From an uncultured Bacteroidales bacterium (lineage in GTDB: Bacteria; Bacteroidota; Bacteroidia; Bacteroidales; ML635J-15), in assembly GCA_937899245.1 (NCBI GenBank), contig CALDKB010000052.1, positions 1 to 51,669 on the forward strand: a stretch of DNA of 51,669 nt. Reading direction: 5' to 3'. The translations under genes were made by a program, and so were the position numbers. Below the pieces are notes generated by a model. That model was not told where the DNA came from and made no database searches. It worked only from the letters and a program-made list of their open reading frames with translations. This document shows positions 30,760 to 40,584 of this stretch, piece by piece (within the stretch, counting starts at the first letter, position 1; every line of letters starts with the position of its first letter).

Positions 30760-32148
30760 ATGAAGAAAATTTTACGAATCAGCATATTGCTGATAATCAC
30801 AACAATATCATTTTTGACTGCGGATGCGCAGAAATATGTTTTTCTGTTTATCGGCGATGGAATGGGCCAAACCGACATTGACCTATACGAAGCATATCTT
30901 GCAGAAAAAAACGAACAAAGCGGATTTATACAGTCAAACATCAGCAAACTGCCTTTGCTTTCGATGTGCAGCACAGTCTGCAAGAACCGCCGCATCACCG
31001 ACTCGGGAGCTGCCGGATCGGCAATTGCATGTGGTCAAAAATTCAATGTTGGAGAAATTTCCTATTCAAACGAAGGAGAACAACCGGTTAGCATCGCTGA
31101 ATTTGCAAAGAAAAAAGGCATGAAAGTCGGGATAATAAGTACCGCACCAATGAATCATGCCACTCCTGCGGCATTTTATGCTCACCAAATTTCACGCAAG
31201 AACTATTACCAGATAGGATTTCAACTTGCAAAAAGCAAGTTCGACTTTTTCGGGGGCGGAGGTTTTCTACATCAGACAGGTAAGAATAAGGACGAAAAAG
31301 ACCTGATGACGATTTTACAGGAATCCGGCTACCTCACCTTTTCTTCACTTAAAGCAATTTCATCGCTAAAGCACGACAACGCAAACGTAATTTTCACCAA
31401 CGAAACCCTCGAACGCGACGCCAGCATACCATACGCCATCGACCGTCAAGACGCTCCTAACAGCTCGCTAGCGGAAATCGTTGAAACTGCAATCGACTTC
31501 CTCGACAATCCTAAAGGGTTCTTCATTATGTGCGAAGGCGGAAAAATCGACTATGCCGGACACGACAACGACGCCGCAAGCCTTATCGGCGAAATGGAAG
31601 ACTTCGACAATGCAATTGCAAAAGCATACGAATTCTACTTGCTTCACAAAGACGAAACTGCAATCATCATTACAGCCGACCACGAAACCGGAGGTGTTTC
31701 TCTTGGCATAAAAAACAATGAATACGAAAGCAATATTGGAATACTTTGCAAGCAGAAAATGTCGATGTACAAATTCGGAACCGTACTGAAAAAGCAAACA
31801 AAGAATAACAAGGAGCTATCGCTAAAAGAATACAACGAACTGGCAGCCAAGAATTTCATGGGTTGCGACATGGAATTTTCGAGTACAGAGGATGATATTC
31901 TGAACGAAGCATTCGCAGCAGCCTGCGCAAAAACTAACAGAGCTAAGGATGAAGCCAAGGAAAAATACGAAGGAAACAATCCAATGGCTCATGCATACTG
32001 CCAGATAATGAATTCTATGGCTTCTGTTGGTTTTTCTACAACGTCACACACATCGGCAAAAGTCCCTGTTTACGGTGTAGGCATAACAAAACCAATATAC
32101 GACAATACAGAAATATTTGGAGCTATAAAGGAATTTATTGAAAAATAA
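30760..32148 (+). CDS. Alkaline phosphatase (PhoA-type)
   Basis: 462 residues. Signal peptide MKKILRISILLIITTISFLTADA followed by the alkaline phosphatase fold: FLFIGDGMG, RITDSGAAGSAIACG with the nucleophilic Ser, and ITADHETGGV with metal ligands; a second metal-binding set is KIDYAGHDND. Secreted periplasmic phosphomonoesterase for phosphate acquisition. Intergenic region 30568-30759 separates it from the divergent peptidase gene. It ends 7 bases from the convergent cca gene. Confidence 0.92.
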   Translation: MKKILRISILLIITTISFLTADAQKYVFLFIGDGMGQTDIDLYEAYLAEKNEQSGFIQSNISKLPLLSMCSTVCKNRRITDSGAAGSAIACGQKFNVGEISYSNEGEQPVSIAEFAKKKGMKVGIISTAPMNHATPAAFYAHQISRKNYYQIGFQLAKSKFDFFGGGGFLHQTGKNKDEKDLMTILQESGYLTFSSLKAISSLKHDNANVIFTNETLERDASIPYAIDRQDAPNSSLAEIVETAIDFLDNPKGFFIMCEGGKIDYAGHDNDAASLIGEMEDFDNAIAKAYEFYLLHKDETAIIITADHETGGVSLGIKNNEYESNIGILCKQKMSMYKFGTVLKKQTKNNKELSLKEYNELAAKNFMGCDMEFSSTEDDILNEAFAAACAKTNRAKDEAKEKYEGNNPMAHAYCQIMNSMASVGFSTTSHTSAKVPVYGVGITKPIYDNTEIFGAIKEFIEK

Positions 32149-32155
32149 TTACTGA

Positions 32156-33574
32156 TTACTTCTCCAATCCCATTTCCCGACCTTTCACAATCATATACTC
32201 GAACGCCTTTTCGTAGTCGTTCGGAATTATTCCGTCCAGAATTGCATCCTTAACTGCCTTCTTAATATCACCGACGATTGACGACGGCGGTATGTTGAAA
32301 TAGGTCATAATTGTTTCGCCTGAAATTGGAGGCTGGAAATTGCGTAGCGAATCACGTTCTTCAACTTCAACGATTTTCTGTCGCACCAGCTTGAAATTTT
32401 CGAGGAAAAGTGCGACTTTCTTTTCGTTTCGCGATGTAATGTCCGACTCGCACAACAACATCAGCGCATCTATATCCTCACCTGCATCAACAATAAGGCG
32501 ACGAATTGCCGAGTCGGTAACTTCGTCTTCGACAAGGGCAATGGGACGCATATGCAAATCGACCATCTTCTGAACGAACTTCATCTTTTCATTTAACGGC
32601 AGATGCATCCTTGTGAAAATCTTCGGAATCATATTTGCGCCCACGGTGTTATGCGAATAAAATGTCCATCCGATGCCATCGATGAAACGTTTTGTCTTCA
32701 ACTTGCCGATATCATGCACCAGTGCCGCCCAACGGAGCCACAAGTCATCGCTTTTCTCGGCTACATTGTCGACAACTTGAATTGTATGCAGGAAAATATC
32801 CTTATGGCCCAGTCCCTCCTGAAGCGTAACGCCCGACAGCTGATGCAATTCGGGGAAAATAATCTCCAGCAATCCAGTATCAAACAACAGTTTCAATCCT
32901 ATTGATGGCTTCTTGCTTTCGAGAATTTTGTTCAGTTCGGTATGAATGCGTTCCTGAGTTATAATCCTTATTCGTTCGCGGTTGCAACTAATAGCCTCAA
33001 GGCATTCGGGGTGAATCTGAAAATCGAGCTGCGAGGCGAACCTAATAGCACGTAGCATTCGCAACGGATCGTCGGAAAATGTTATTGAAGGTTCGAGCGG
33101 AGTTTTAATGGTACGGTAATGCAAATCCTCGATTCCGTTGAACGGATCTATCAGTTCGCCGAAATTCCGTTTGTTAAGACTTATTGCAAGAGCATTTATT
33201 GTAAAATCGCGACGTTTCTGATCGTCCTCGATAGTACCGCGTTCCACAATCGGATTGCGGCTGTCGAAATTGTACGACTCCTTGCGCGCACCGACAAATT
33301 CGAGTTCGGTGCCTCGATATGCAAACATTGCCGTGCCATACGTCTTAAAGACGCTGACTTTCTTCACACGAAGTTGGTCGGCCAGCTTACGGGCGAAATC
33401 GATTCCGCTGCCGTTGACAACAAAATCAATATCCTTCTTCACATTGCGCTTTAGTAGGCGATCACGAACATAACCACCAATTACATAGACATCAACGCCT
33501 TCGCACTCGGCAATTTTTGATGCTTCGGCGAAGATTTTATCTGATACGAATTCTATGTAATTGTTGCTTTCCAC
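32156..33574 (-). CDS. CCA tRNA nucleotidyltransferase / poly(A)-polymerase family with HD domain
   Basis: 472 residues. Nucleotidyltransferase head with IGGYVRDRLLKRNVKKDIDF, FTINALAIS and the RNA-binding region DDPLRMLRAIRFASQLDF, then an HD domain (LRWAALVHDIGKLKTK). Motif order and length fit the Bacteroidota CCA-adding enzyme, which completes tRNA 3' ends; this is relevant because the tRNA-Arg gene in this window encodes no CCA. Confidence 0.92.
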   Translation of the reverse strand: MESNNYIEFVSDKIFAEASKIAECEGVDVYVIGGYVRDRLLKRNVKKDIDFVVNGSGIDFARKLADQLRVKKVSVFKTYGTAMFAYRGTELEFVGARKESYNFDSRNPIVERGTIEDDQKRRDFTINALAISLNKRNFGELIDPFNGIEDLHYRTIKTPLEPSITFSDDPLRMLRAIRFASQLDFQIHPECLEAISCNRERIRIITQERIHTELNKILESKKPSIGLKLLFDTGLLEIIFPELHQLSGVTLQEGLGHKDIFLHTIQVVDNVAEKSDDLWLRWAALVHDIGKLKTKRFIDGIGWTFYSHNTVGANMIPKIFTRMHLPLNEKMKFVQKMVDLHMRPIALVEDEVTDSAIRRLIVDAGEDIDALMLLCESDITSRNEKKVALFLENFKLVRQKIVEVEERDSLRNFQPPISGETIMTYFNIPPSSIVGDIKKAVKDAILDGIIPNDYEKAFEYMIVKGREMGLEK

Positions 33575-33653
33575 TATCCGTGATTTGGGAGTGCAAAGGT
33601 AACAATAAAAAACGAGAGGGCAAAAGGGATGAGAATAATGTATCTACATCAAA

Positions 33654-34532
33654 TTATGTATTAAAAAAGCCTTTTGCATTAGCGACTCGTTGTTCTGCTA
33701 CAGATTCGTATTCTTGAGAAATCTCATATCCAACAAAACGTCTATTATTTTTCAATGCAGCAACAGCCGTCGTTCCTGACCCCATAAATGGATCAAGAAT
33801 AATATCGCCTTGAAAACTATACAAATTTATCAACCTATGTGGCAATTCTTCTGGAAACGGTGCAGGGTGTTTTACCCGTTTAGCGCTTTCCGTATTCATA
33901 GTCCATATGCTTTTGGTCCACTCAAGAAAATCCTCTCTTCCAATAGTATCAATGCCTTTCTTGCGCGACATACTTCCCTTGCTAAACACTAAAATATACT
34001 CGTGAATATCTCTCAAGATAGGATTACCTGCAGATTGCCAACTGCCCCAAGCGCAAGAGCCGCCAGCAGAAGCCGCTTTGTTCCAAATGATTTGTCCTCT
34101 ATTATTAAATCCTATTGATGTCATTATTTCCGTAATATATGTTGTCATCGGAATGTATGGCTTTCTTCCAACATTAGCAATATTTACACATGCACGACCA
34201 CCATCAACCAAAACGCGATATGTCTCTTTCATAACATTTTCAATTAATGTTAGATAATCTTTCAATGTAAGATTTTGGTCATATTCTTTCGTTACGTTGT
34301 AAGGTGGCGATGTTATCATCAAATGAACACTATTATCAAGTAATTCAGTCATTTGCTCAGACGAATGCAAATAGATTTTATCAATAATATTGTCGGGCAA
34401 CAGATTCATTGTTTTATTTTCTACTTCGCGTATCGTAATTCCTTCATATAAATTTGACTGATAGAATTTTTCCGCATTATGATTTTCTCGTTTTGAAACG
34501 CCAAATGAAGATGTCGTAGTTTCTTTTTTCAT
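33654..34532 (-). CDS. DNA methyltransferase of a type II restriction-modification system
   Basis: 292 residues. Motif IV TSPPYNV (about residue 76) precedes motif I DPFMGSGTTA near residue 247, the beta-class order for N6-adenine or N4-cytosine methyltransferases. It starts 4 bases after the restriction endonuclease gene. Codon use is more A+T rich than in adjacent core genes, a usual sign of transfer. The recognition sequence cannot be read from the protein. Confidence 0.9.
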   Translation of the reverse strand: MKKETTTSSFGVSKRENHNAEKFYQSNLYEGITIREVENKTMNLLPDNIIDKIYLHSSEQMTELLDNSVHLMITSPPYNVTKEYDQNLTLKDYLTLIENVMKETYRVLVDGGRACVNIANVGRKPYIPMTTYITEIMTSIGFNNRGQIIWNKAASAGGSCAWGSWQSAGNPILRDIHEYILVFSKGSMSRKKGIDTIGREDFLEWTKSIWTMNTESAKRVKHPAPFPEELPHRLINLYSFQGDIILDPFMGSGTTAVAALKNNRRFVGYEISQEYESVAEQRVANAKGFFNT

Positions 34533-34536
34533 AACA

Positions 34537-35388
34537 TTACATATTTAGCATTTCAATAAACCTTTGCCCCTTTAACTCGTCAGTTGCTTCCTTATTTGCT
34601 TTGGCTATCAACTCACCCAAAGCCTTGTTGCTCATCATCGAACTGAAGTAGTTCATTTTCGAATTAAGGACATCATCGATATATCTTTCCAAATCTTTTA
34701 TCTCTCCATAGGTTTCAAAACCTTTTTCTGGCGATTTTTCAATAAAAGGCGTATTCGTTGGATTTGGGTATAAAGAAATAAATTTTTGAATTACACCACT
34801 TTTCTTAAGGCAATCAACCTTTTTGAGATAATTACTAGTTATTGGAGAGTTTCCTAAAATGATAATCGGGATTTTCTTTCCTAAAGAGCTATCAACACGA
34901 AGATTAATAGACTTTCCAATAGCTTTAAGCATACTATCAGAACGAAGCAACGATGGATTTCCCTTATGAGAAGTATAATAGCCACACCAGTCAAATTCAT
35001 TATTATCATTGTAAACATAATTGTTTACAATCCCCATTTTTATCTCAAAAATCAATTTAATATTGTCTGGAGATTGAATTGTTTTATCGGAAGTACAAAA
35101 AGCCAAATCAGCTGCACTTTGAGAGCTTAAACCTATTTCATTACAAATAACCCCATTTACAGCATACAAGCCATTTTGTCTTGCTATACTTGAGAAAAGT
35201 TCTTTACACCATTTTTCTGTATTTGCACCAATAAGTGCATTCCGTGCTTGAGGTGTATTTACCGATACATTTTCGTCCTTTGGTAAAAAAGCATAATATT
35301 TATTATGCACATTAACCATTAGTCTTTCGATTGGTGCAATTTGAGTTGCATCATTAAAGAATCTTACTTCATCATCAATTGTCCACAT
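34537..35388 (-). CDS. Putative type II restriction endonuclease
   Basis: 283 residues. A PD-(D/E)XK-type core is suggested by QSAADLAF followed about 25 residues later by IKLIFEIKMG (D...ExK). It is immediately upstream of a beta-class DNA methyltransferase, with only 4 bases between them, the usual arrangement of a type II pair. The family name and specificity are unknown to me. Codon use matches that of the methyltransferase and differs from the flanking core genes. Confidence 0.75.
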   Translation of the reverse strand: MWTIDDEVRFFNDATQIAPIERLMVNVHNKYYAFLPKDENVSVNTPQARNALIGANTEKWCKELFSSIARQNGLYAVNGVICNEIGLSSQSAADLAFCTSDKTIQSPDNIKLIFEIKMGIVNNYVYNDNNEFDWCGYYTSHKGNPSLLRSDSMLKAIGKSINLRVDSSLGKKIPIIILGNSPITSNYLKKVDCLKKSGVIQKFISLYPNPTNTPFIEKSPEKGFETYGEIKDLERYIDDVLNSKMNYFSSMMSNKALGELIAKANKEATDELKGQRFIEMLNM

Positions 35389-35453
35389 TTTGCTAAGATT
35401 TTCAGCTTTTGCAACTTATCGAGGACAACGGGTTTGCAAATACAAAAGGATAC

Positions 35454-35625
35454 AAAAAGCGTGAATTTCACTTATTGCATCCTAAGGTATTTGGCGTAAC
35501 CCGTAAGTCAAATAAGTTCCGTTCACGCAAAAACGCGAACGTTCGCTGAACTCATTCTTATGACTTACATCTTCAAATCGCCAAATTTTTAGGATGTCTC
35601 GAACAAATAGCAAACGCTATGATTA
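35454..35625 (-). ncRNA. Candidate structured RNA, copy B
   Basis: On the minus strand: ACATATTATTAATCATAGCGTTT at the 5' end, then CATCCTAA (35596) pairing with TTAGGATG (35478-35485), TTTGGCG with CGCCAAA (35579 and 35490), GTAAGTC with GACTTAC (35562 and 35503), and a terminator-like GTGAAATTCACGCTTTTT end. The outer stem differs in sequence from copies A and C but stays paired. A minus-strand -7 box TAAATTTG (35642-35649) lies 24 bases before the AGCG, and another, TATATTTG, at 35689-35696. Confidence 0.65.
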
Positions 35626-35790
35626 ATAATATGTTAGTCTACAAATTTATATTCTATATTTTTCCAGTTAACAATTCGTTTTCAATGGCAAATATACAAT
35701 TATTGACTCATATTTTAACAACATCCAATAAAAAAACTATCCATTTGCAAATTTTCAAATTTTCAAATCCGCTAATCTTCAAATTCTTCT

Positions 35791-35798
35791 TACCTTTG
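35791..35798 (+). promoter_or_regulatory. -7 box of the YfhO-like gene
   Basis: TACCTTTG, a full TAnnTTTG match, 25 bases before ATG 35823. Confidence 0.65.
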
Positions 35799-35822
35799 CC
35801 ACCAAACAAATAAAAAGTGATA

Positions 35823-38300
35823 ATGAAACCGATAGTAAAGAACATTCTGACACACAGTGGAATTGTAATTATTTTCTTCATCATTTCGATTCTGTTCTTC
35901 GACAAACTCGTAACCAGCAACAAGGTTCTGAGCCAAGGCGACACAATGAACTGGAAAGGAATGGTAAAAGAGCAGAAGGATTTTCTAAAGGAAACAGGTG
36001 AATACACGCATTGGAACAGCGCAATGTTCAGCGGAATGCCGACATACCAGATTACCAACAAACCGCAGAATTCCATCTTCCAGGCCAAGAGCATATTCAA
36101 CCTCGAATGGCTCGGCTGGGGCGAAAATATCGGTATTATCTTCCTATATCTCATTGGATTCTACATTTGTCTCGTCGCATTGGGTGTTAATCCGTGGTTA
36201 AGTCTTGTCGGAGCTATCGCTTTCGGACTTGGAAGCTACAATATTATTATCATCGAGGCAGGACATCTTACAAAAGCATACGCCTTGGCAATGGTTGCGC
36301 CTATTCTTGGCGGAATCATGCTGGCTTTCAAACGCAAATATGTGTGGGGCGGCATCCTATTCACTTTCGCCCTGGGATTCCAAATTTCGTTCAACCACTT
36401 GCAAATCACATACTACACTTTGCTTACTGTTTTAATTCTTGGTATCGTATATCTTATTTACGCACTAAAGGACAAGGCGCTAAAACAGTTTGGAATAGCC
36501 ATTGGCACACTGGTAATATGTGCGATATTAGCTGTCTGCGGCAATGCGCGGCTGCTAATGATGAGTCAGGAATATGCAAAATACACAATGCGCGGCGGCT
36601 CTGAAATTACAATATCGCCAAACAACGATACCGAAACAGCCAACAAGTCTGGACTTAACAAGGACTACGCTTTTGCATGGAGCTACGGAATTGGCGAAAC
36701 ATACACATTGCTGGTTCCTGGCAGCTTCGGCGGCGGTTCAAACGAACCTGTCAGCAAGGATTCTGAATCGTACAAAAGCTTTAGAATTAAGAATGCCCCT
36801 CTATACTGGGGACAACAGCCATTCACTTCCGGCCCTGTATATTTCGGTGCAATAATTGTATTTCTTTTCGTGCTTGGTCTATTCGTTGTAAAAGGTCCGG
36901 AACGCTGGTGGCTTCTCGGAGCAACTTTGCTGGCGATAATCCTGTCGTGGGGAAAGAACCTTATGGGCGTAAACGGATTCCTTTTCGACAACCTGCCTTT
37001 GTACAACAAGTTCCGTACTCCATCAATGAGTCTTGTCATTGCAAACGTGGCAATGGTAATGATGGCTGTTCTCGCGCTGAAAAACATTTTCGACAAGGAA
37101 AATCCTATCGACAAAAAGAAACTTAACCTTTACCTTTATATCTCGACAGGAATCACCTGCGGACTAATTCTGTTTGTGCTTGCAATTTCCGGTTCGTTTT
37201 CATTCGCTGGCGCTGTCGACGAACAGATGGCTGCCGGTTATGGCGAGAACTGGCCGAGAATTCAAGAAATATTCATCTCCGACAGACAGGCCCTTTTCTC
37301 AGCAGATTCATGGCGCTCGATAATACTGATATTATTAACCGCTGCGACTTTACTTTTAGCAATCAAATTCAAGGAAAAAAGCACCGGAAAAGCTTGTGGA
37401 ATAGCTACAGCAATAATTGCAGTCCTTGTTATTTGCGACCTCTGGACTATTGACCGCCGCTATCTAAACGACGACAGCTATGTTTCGAAAAAGGACATAC
37501 AGTTGAATCCGACAGAAGCCGACAAAACCATAGACATGTACGCCGAAAGATTTGGCGACAAGGACTACAGAGTAATGAATCTAGCCACTAGCACGTTCAA
37601 CGACTCTCGTTCCGCAGCGTTCCACCACCAGATTGGCGGCTACCACGGAGCAAAACTTCGCCGCTACCAGGACCTCATCGACTTCTACATGTCGGGCAAA
37701 ATAAACATGAATGTCCTCAACATGCTGAACGCCCTATACTTCATCACACCCGACCAATCGGGAGCCGGTGTAGTACAACGCAACCCTGAGGCTTGTGGAA
37801 ATGCTTGGTTCGTAGACAAATGCCAGTTGGTTGAAGATGCCAATGCAGAAATTCTTGCACTCGAAAACTTCAATCCTGCCGACACAGCCATAATCGACAA
37901 GCGTTTTGCCGAATTTGTTAGTGGCAAGGATTTGTCTCGCGACACAACGGCAACCATTGAAATGGAACACCAAACACCTTACAATCCCGACTATCTCGTA
38001 TACAACACCAACACAAGCAAAGATCAGCTTGCACTATTCTCGGAGGTTTACTACGAACCAGACTGGAGAGCGTATATCGATGGACAGCCGGCAGAATATT
38101 TCCGAGCCGACTACATATTGCGAGCATTGGTCGTTCCTGCCGGTCAGCATAAAATTGAATTTGTCAACGAGGCGCCAAAGATGCACATGTGGGACATTGT
38201 AACTATCATCTCATCAATAATTACCGCATTGGCCATAGCAGCAGCATTGTTTTTGCACTATAGGAAGCAAAAGCCAGCAATAGAAAAGGTTAAAGCATAA
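35823..38300 (+). CDS. YfhO-family membrane protein
   Basis: About 825 residues from ATG 35823 (the GTG two codons earlier is less likely). The N-terminus carries the YfhO signature (GDTMNWKGMVKEQKDF, HWNSAMFSGMPTYQI) and about 12 hydrophobic segments follow, with a soluble C-terminal domain (about residues 560-790) and a final membrane helix. YfhO proteins of Firmicutes modify cell-wall glycopolymers; in Bacteroidota the substrate is unknown. The next gene, 4 bases downstream, is a glycosyltransferase, so a role in surface glycan synthesis is plausible. Confidence 0.88.
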   Translation: MKPIVKNILTHSGIVIIFFIISILFFDKLVTSNKVLSQGDTMNWKGMVKEQKDFLKETGEYTHWNSAMFSGMPTYQITNKPQNSIFQAKSIFNLEWLGWGENIGIIFLYLIGFYICLVALGVNPWLSLVGAIAFGLGSYNIIIIEAGHLTKAYALAMVAPILGGIMLAFKRKYVWGGILFTFALGFQISFNHLQITYYTLLTVLILGIVYLIYALKDKALKQFGIAIGTLVICAILAVCGNARLLMMSQEYAKYTMRGGSEITISPNNDTETANKSGLNKDYAFAWSYGIGETYTLLVPGSFGGGSNEPVSKDSESYKSFRIKNAPLYWGQQPFTSGPVYFGAIIVFLFVLGLFVVKGPERWWLLGATLLAIILSWGKNLMGVNGFLFDNLPLYNKFRTPSMSLVIANVAMVMMAVLALKNIFDKENPIDKKKLNLYLYISTGITCGLILFVLAISGSFSFAGAVDEQMAAGYGENWPRIQEIFISDRQALFSADSWRSIILILLTAATLLLAIKFKEKSTGKACGIATAIIAVLVICDLWTIDRRYLNDDSYVSKKDIQLNPTEADKTIDMYAERFGDKDYRVMNLATSTFNDSRSAAFHHQIGGYHGAKLRRYQDLIDFYMSGKINMNVLNMLNALYFITPDQSGAGVVQRNPEACGNAWFVDKCQLVEDANAEILALENFNPADTAIIDKRFAEFVSGKDLSRDTTATIEMEHQTPYNPDYLVYNTNTSKDQLALFSEVYYEPDWRAYIDGQPAEYFRADYILRALVVPAGQHKIEFVNEAPKMHMWDIVTIISSIITALAIAAALFLHYRKQKPAIEKVKA

Positions 38301-38304
38301 CAGC

Positions 38305-39210
38305 ATGATTTCTATTATAGTCTGTACATACAACCGAGACAAATACCTATACGATGCGCTAAAGCATATTGCCGCTAATGATTTCCCATCATCAGGCTAT
38401 GAAATTGTGTTGATAAACAACAACAGCACTGATAGTACCGATGACGAATGCAAGCGCTTTGCAACCAACTATCCAGAACTCAAATTCAGATATATCATAG
38501 AAACCAAGCAAGGACTCTCGCACGCACGCAACAGAGGAATTGCCGAAAGCAAAGGCGACATTCTAGTTTTCCTCGACGACGACTCGTTCGTCAACAGCGA
38601 CTACCTGAAAAATCTAAAAGCACAGATGGAAAAGCATCCGGACGCAATGGCTTTTGGAGGAAAAATCTCGCCATTATTCGAGGAAGGCAAAGCACCGGAA
38701 TGGCTTAACCGCTGGACATACCCCCTTGTTTCCGCAATCGACATGGGCGAATCTGTTGTCATTTTCGAAGGAAAGTCTTATCCTATTGGAGCGAATATGG
38801 GCTTTCGCAAAGAATGCATCGAAAAATGCGGCAACTTCAACACAGAACTAGGACGTACGAAAAAAAACCTAATGGGCGGTGAAGAAAAGGACATATTCTC
38901 AAGAGTAAGGAATCTCGGAATGAAAATCTATTATTTCCCCGACATCCATGTCAATCACGTCATTCCACCATCAAGGACAACCAAAGATTATGTTTTACGA
39001 GCTGGAACAGGCATCGGCATTAGCGAACAAATGCGTTGTCGGAAAATTGGCAAATCCGCGTTGCACAAACGTTACCTTGCCGAAATTGTTAAATGGGGAG
39101 GCACATTTGTAATCTGGTTAGGCTACCTTTTCTCATTTAGGCCAAAAGCCGGAAACACGATTGTCGCTTTCAGATGGAAAGTCAGCAAAGGGCTGTTTGG
39201 AAAGAATTAA
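38305..39210 (+). CDS. Family 2 glycosyltransferase
   Basis: 301 residues. GT-A fold: MISIIVCTYNRDKYL, VLINNNSTDST, SHARNRGIAESKGDILVFLDDDS (DXD-like metal site), and GGEEKDIFSRVRNLGMKIYY with the catalytic-base region. The C-terminus has a hydrophobic segment (FVIWLGYLFSF), suggesting membrane association. It starts 4 bases after the YfhO-like gene. Confidence 0.92.
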   Translation: MISIIVCTYNRDKYLYDALKHIAANDFPSSGYEIVLINNNSTDSTDDECKRFATNYPELKFRYIIETKQGLSHARNRGIAESKGDILVFLDDDSFVNSDYLKNLKAQMEKHPDAMAFGGKISPLFEEGKAPEWLNRWTYPLVSAIDMGESVVIFEGKSYPIGANMGFRKECIEKCGNFNTELGRTKKNLMGGEEKDIFSRVRNLGMKIYYFPDIHVNHVIPPSRTTKDYVLRAGTGIGISEQMRCRKIGKSALHKRYLAEIVKWGGTFVIWLGYLFSFRPKAGNTIVAFRWKVSKGLFGKN

Positions 39211-39242
39211 TAAGAAATATTCATTAACAACCGACAGCACAA

Positions 39243-39938
39243 CTATAAATCCACTCGTCTAAACTGACGATCAGAAGAAGGTTGAATACAAGTTTTTCGC
39301 GTCTTCTCTGTCCAATTTTTTATTGGAGTCATAAAGTCTTCGCCATACACATCACGAAGCCAGCTTTCTGTCTTTACAGGCATATAAAATTTATGGCCTA
39401 AAAAATCGATATCCTCAAAATCTGTTTTCTCGCAAGGAATATTAACAGCAGGAAAGCCATCACTTTCGTTTGCAGCTCGCCACTCCTTGAATTCATGCTT
39501 ACGGGGTGGAAAACAAGCAATATGCTCATTATCAAAATCGTAATAATAATAAATATCAATAGGAACACCGTAGTACTTGAACTGGTCAACAGTAATTCGA
39601 CCATTAGTCTTTATGTACGACTCGCGTATAAATTTGAATCCATGGCTTTTGAAGATATCAACAATATTATCAGGGCGTTCAGATGCAAGCATACCGAAAT
39701 CAATATCATAATCGTGCTTAATAAAACCTTTCTCACGATATGCACCCAGCAAAAGTCCAAAAGTAAAAAAGACCTTAACATTCCGCTCACGCATCATCTG
39801 ATCAACCATAACAAGCACATCAAAGCCTTGTTTCTTTATTGCCTTAGACTCTTTTTTTGCGATATACTTATTTGCTATTGCAACCAAAAAGCGGTATAAG
39901 CCAAGAGCTGACGCAATCTTTGCAAGCAAATTTCTCAT
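39243..39938 (-). CDS. LicD-family protein (phosphoryl-headgroup transferase-like)
   Basis: 231 residues. GLLLGAYREKGFIKHDYDIDF (about residues 62-82) is the LicD/fukutin core with the DxD-like acid cluster; SWLRDVYGEDF is typical of the end of the family. LicD proteins transfer phosphocholine or related groups to glycans. It is the last gene of a leftward operon containing a methyltransferase and a nucleotidyltransferase. Confidence 0.85.
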   Translation of the reverse strand: MRNLLAKIASALGLYRFLVAIANKYIAKKESKAIKKQGFDVLVMVDQMMRERNVKVFFTFGLLLGAYREKGFIKHDYDIDFGMLASERPDNIVDIFKSHGFKFIRESYIKTNGRITVDQFKYYGVPIDIYYYYDFDNEHIACFPPRKHEFKEWRAANESDGFPAVNIPCEKTDFEDIDFLGHKFYMPVKTESWLRDVYGEDFMTPIKNWTEKTRKTCIQPSSDRQFRRVDL

Positions 39939-39943
39939 AATTA

Positions 39944-40582
39944 TTAGCTATTTTTTACTACAAGCGCATAAAAATGCGTATCATTCCACCTATTTGCTTC
40001 GGGAGGGTATATATCAACAACTTGAACCGATTTGAATCCAACTTCCTTTAAAATTGCAACTTCCAGATCAACAAATCGATATTCAGAAAAATAATCTGTC
40101 TTCAATTCTTCCGAAAAACCATTGACAATTACATTTTCGTTCACTCCGAATTGGTTTTTTATCAACAAAACACCAGTCTCATTGAGGTAATTCTTATATT
40201 TCGAATACAAGGTCCTAATTTCAGACTCATTAAAATAAGATACTATACCAAACATATTTATTATATCGAAATGCTTGTCGGTAGAGAAATTTGATATGTC
40301 CTCATTAATTATATCAACCTTAGGCGACTTGATGATAAACTTAGAGAATTGCTCAAACATCTCTACGGCTGTAATATGGCCAACTTTGTCGTAATATTTA
40401 TTAATAGTCAAACCAGTACCCGAGGCCAAATCCAGAATTGTACTTTTGGGTGTAGAATATTTTAGTATGAAATCAGCATCAACCTGCGTATAATCGTTTA
40501 CAGGATTAACTTTTATTGTTTTTTCCGTCGGATTATTCCTTGATTTTTCTTTCCAAAATTTTATAGCTTCCTTGTTATTCAT
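39944..40582 (-). CDS. SAM-dependent methyltransferase
   Basis: 212 residues from ATG 40582; the longer frame starts with TTG and overlaps the previous gene. Class I motif ILDLASGTGLTINKYY (about residues 44-59), with the acidic residue after the second strand in TAVEM. Ending WNDTHFYALVV. The substrate is unknown; in this operon a small alcohol, amine or phosphate headgroup is more likely than a macromolecule. Confidence 0.85.
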   Translation of the reverse strand: MNNKEAIKFWKEKSRNNPTEKTIKVNPVNDYTQVDADFILKYSTPKSTILDLASGTGLTINKYYDKVGHITAVEMFEQFSKFIIKSPKVDIINEDISNFSTDKHFDIINMFGIVSYFNESEIRTLYSKYKNYLNETGVLLIKNQFGVNENVIVNGFSEELKTDYFSEYRFVDLEVAILKEVGFKSVQVVDIYPPEANRWNDTHFYALVVKNS

Positions 40583-40584
40583 AG

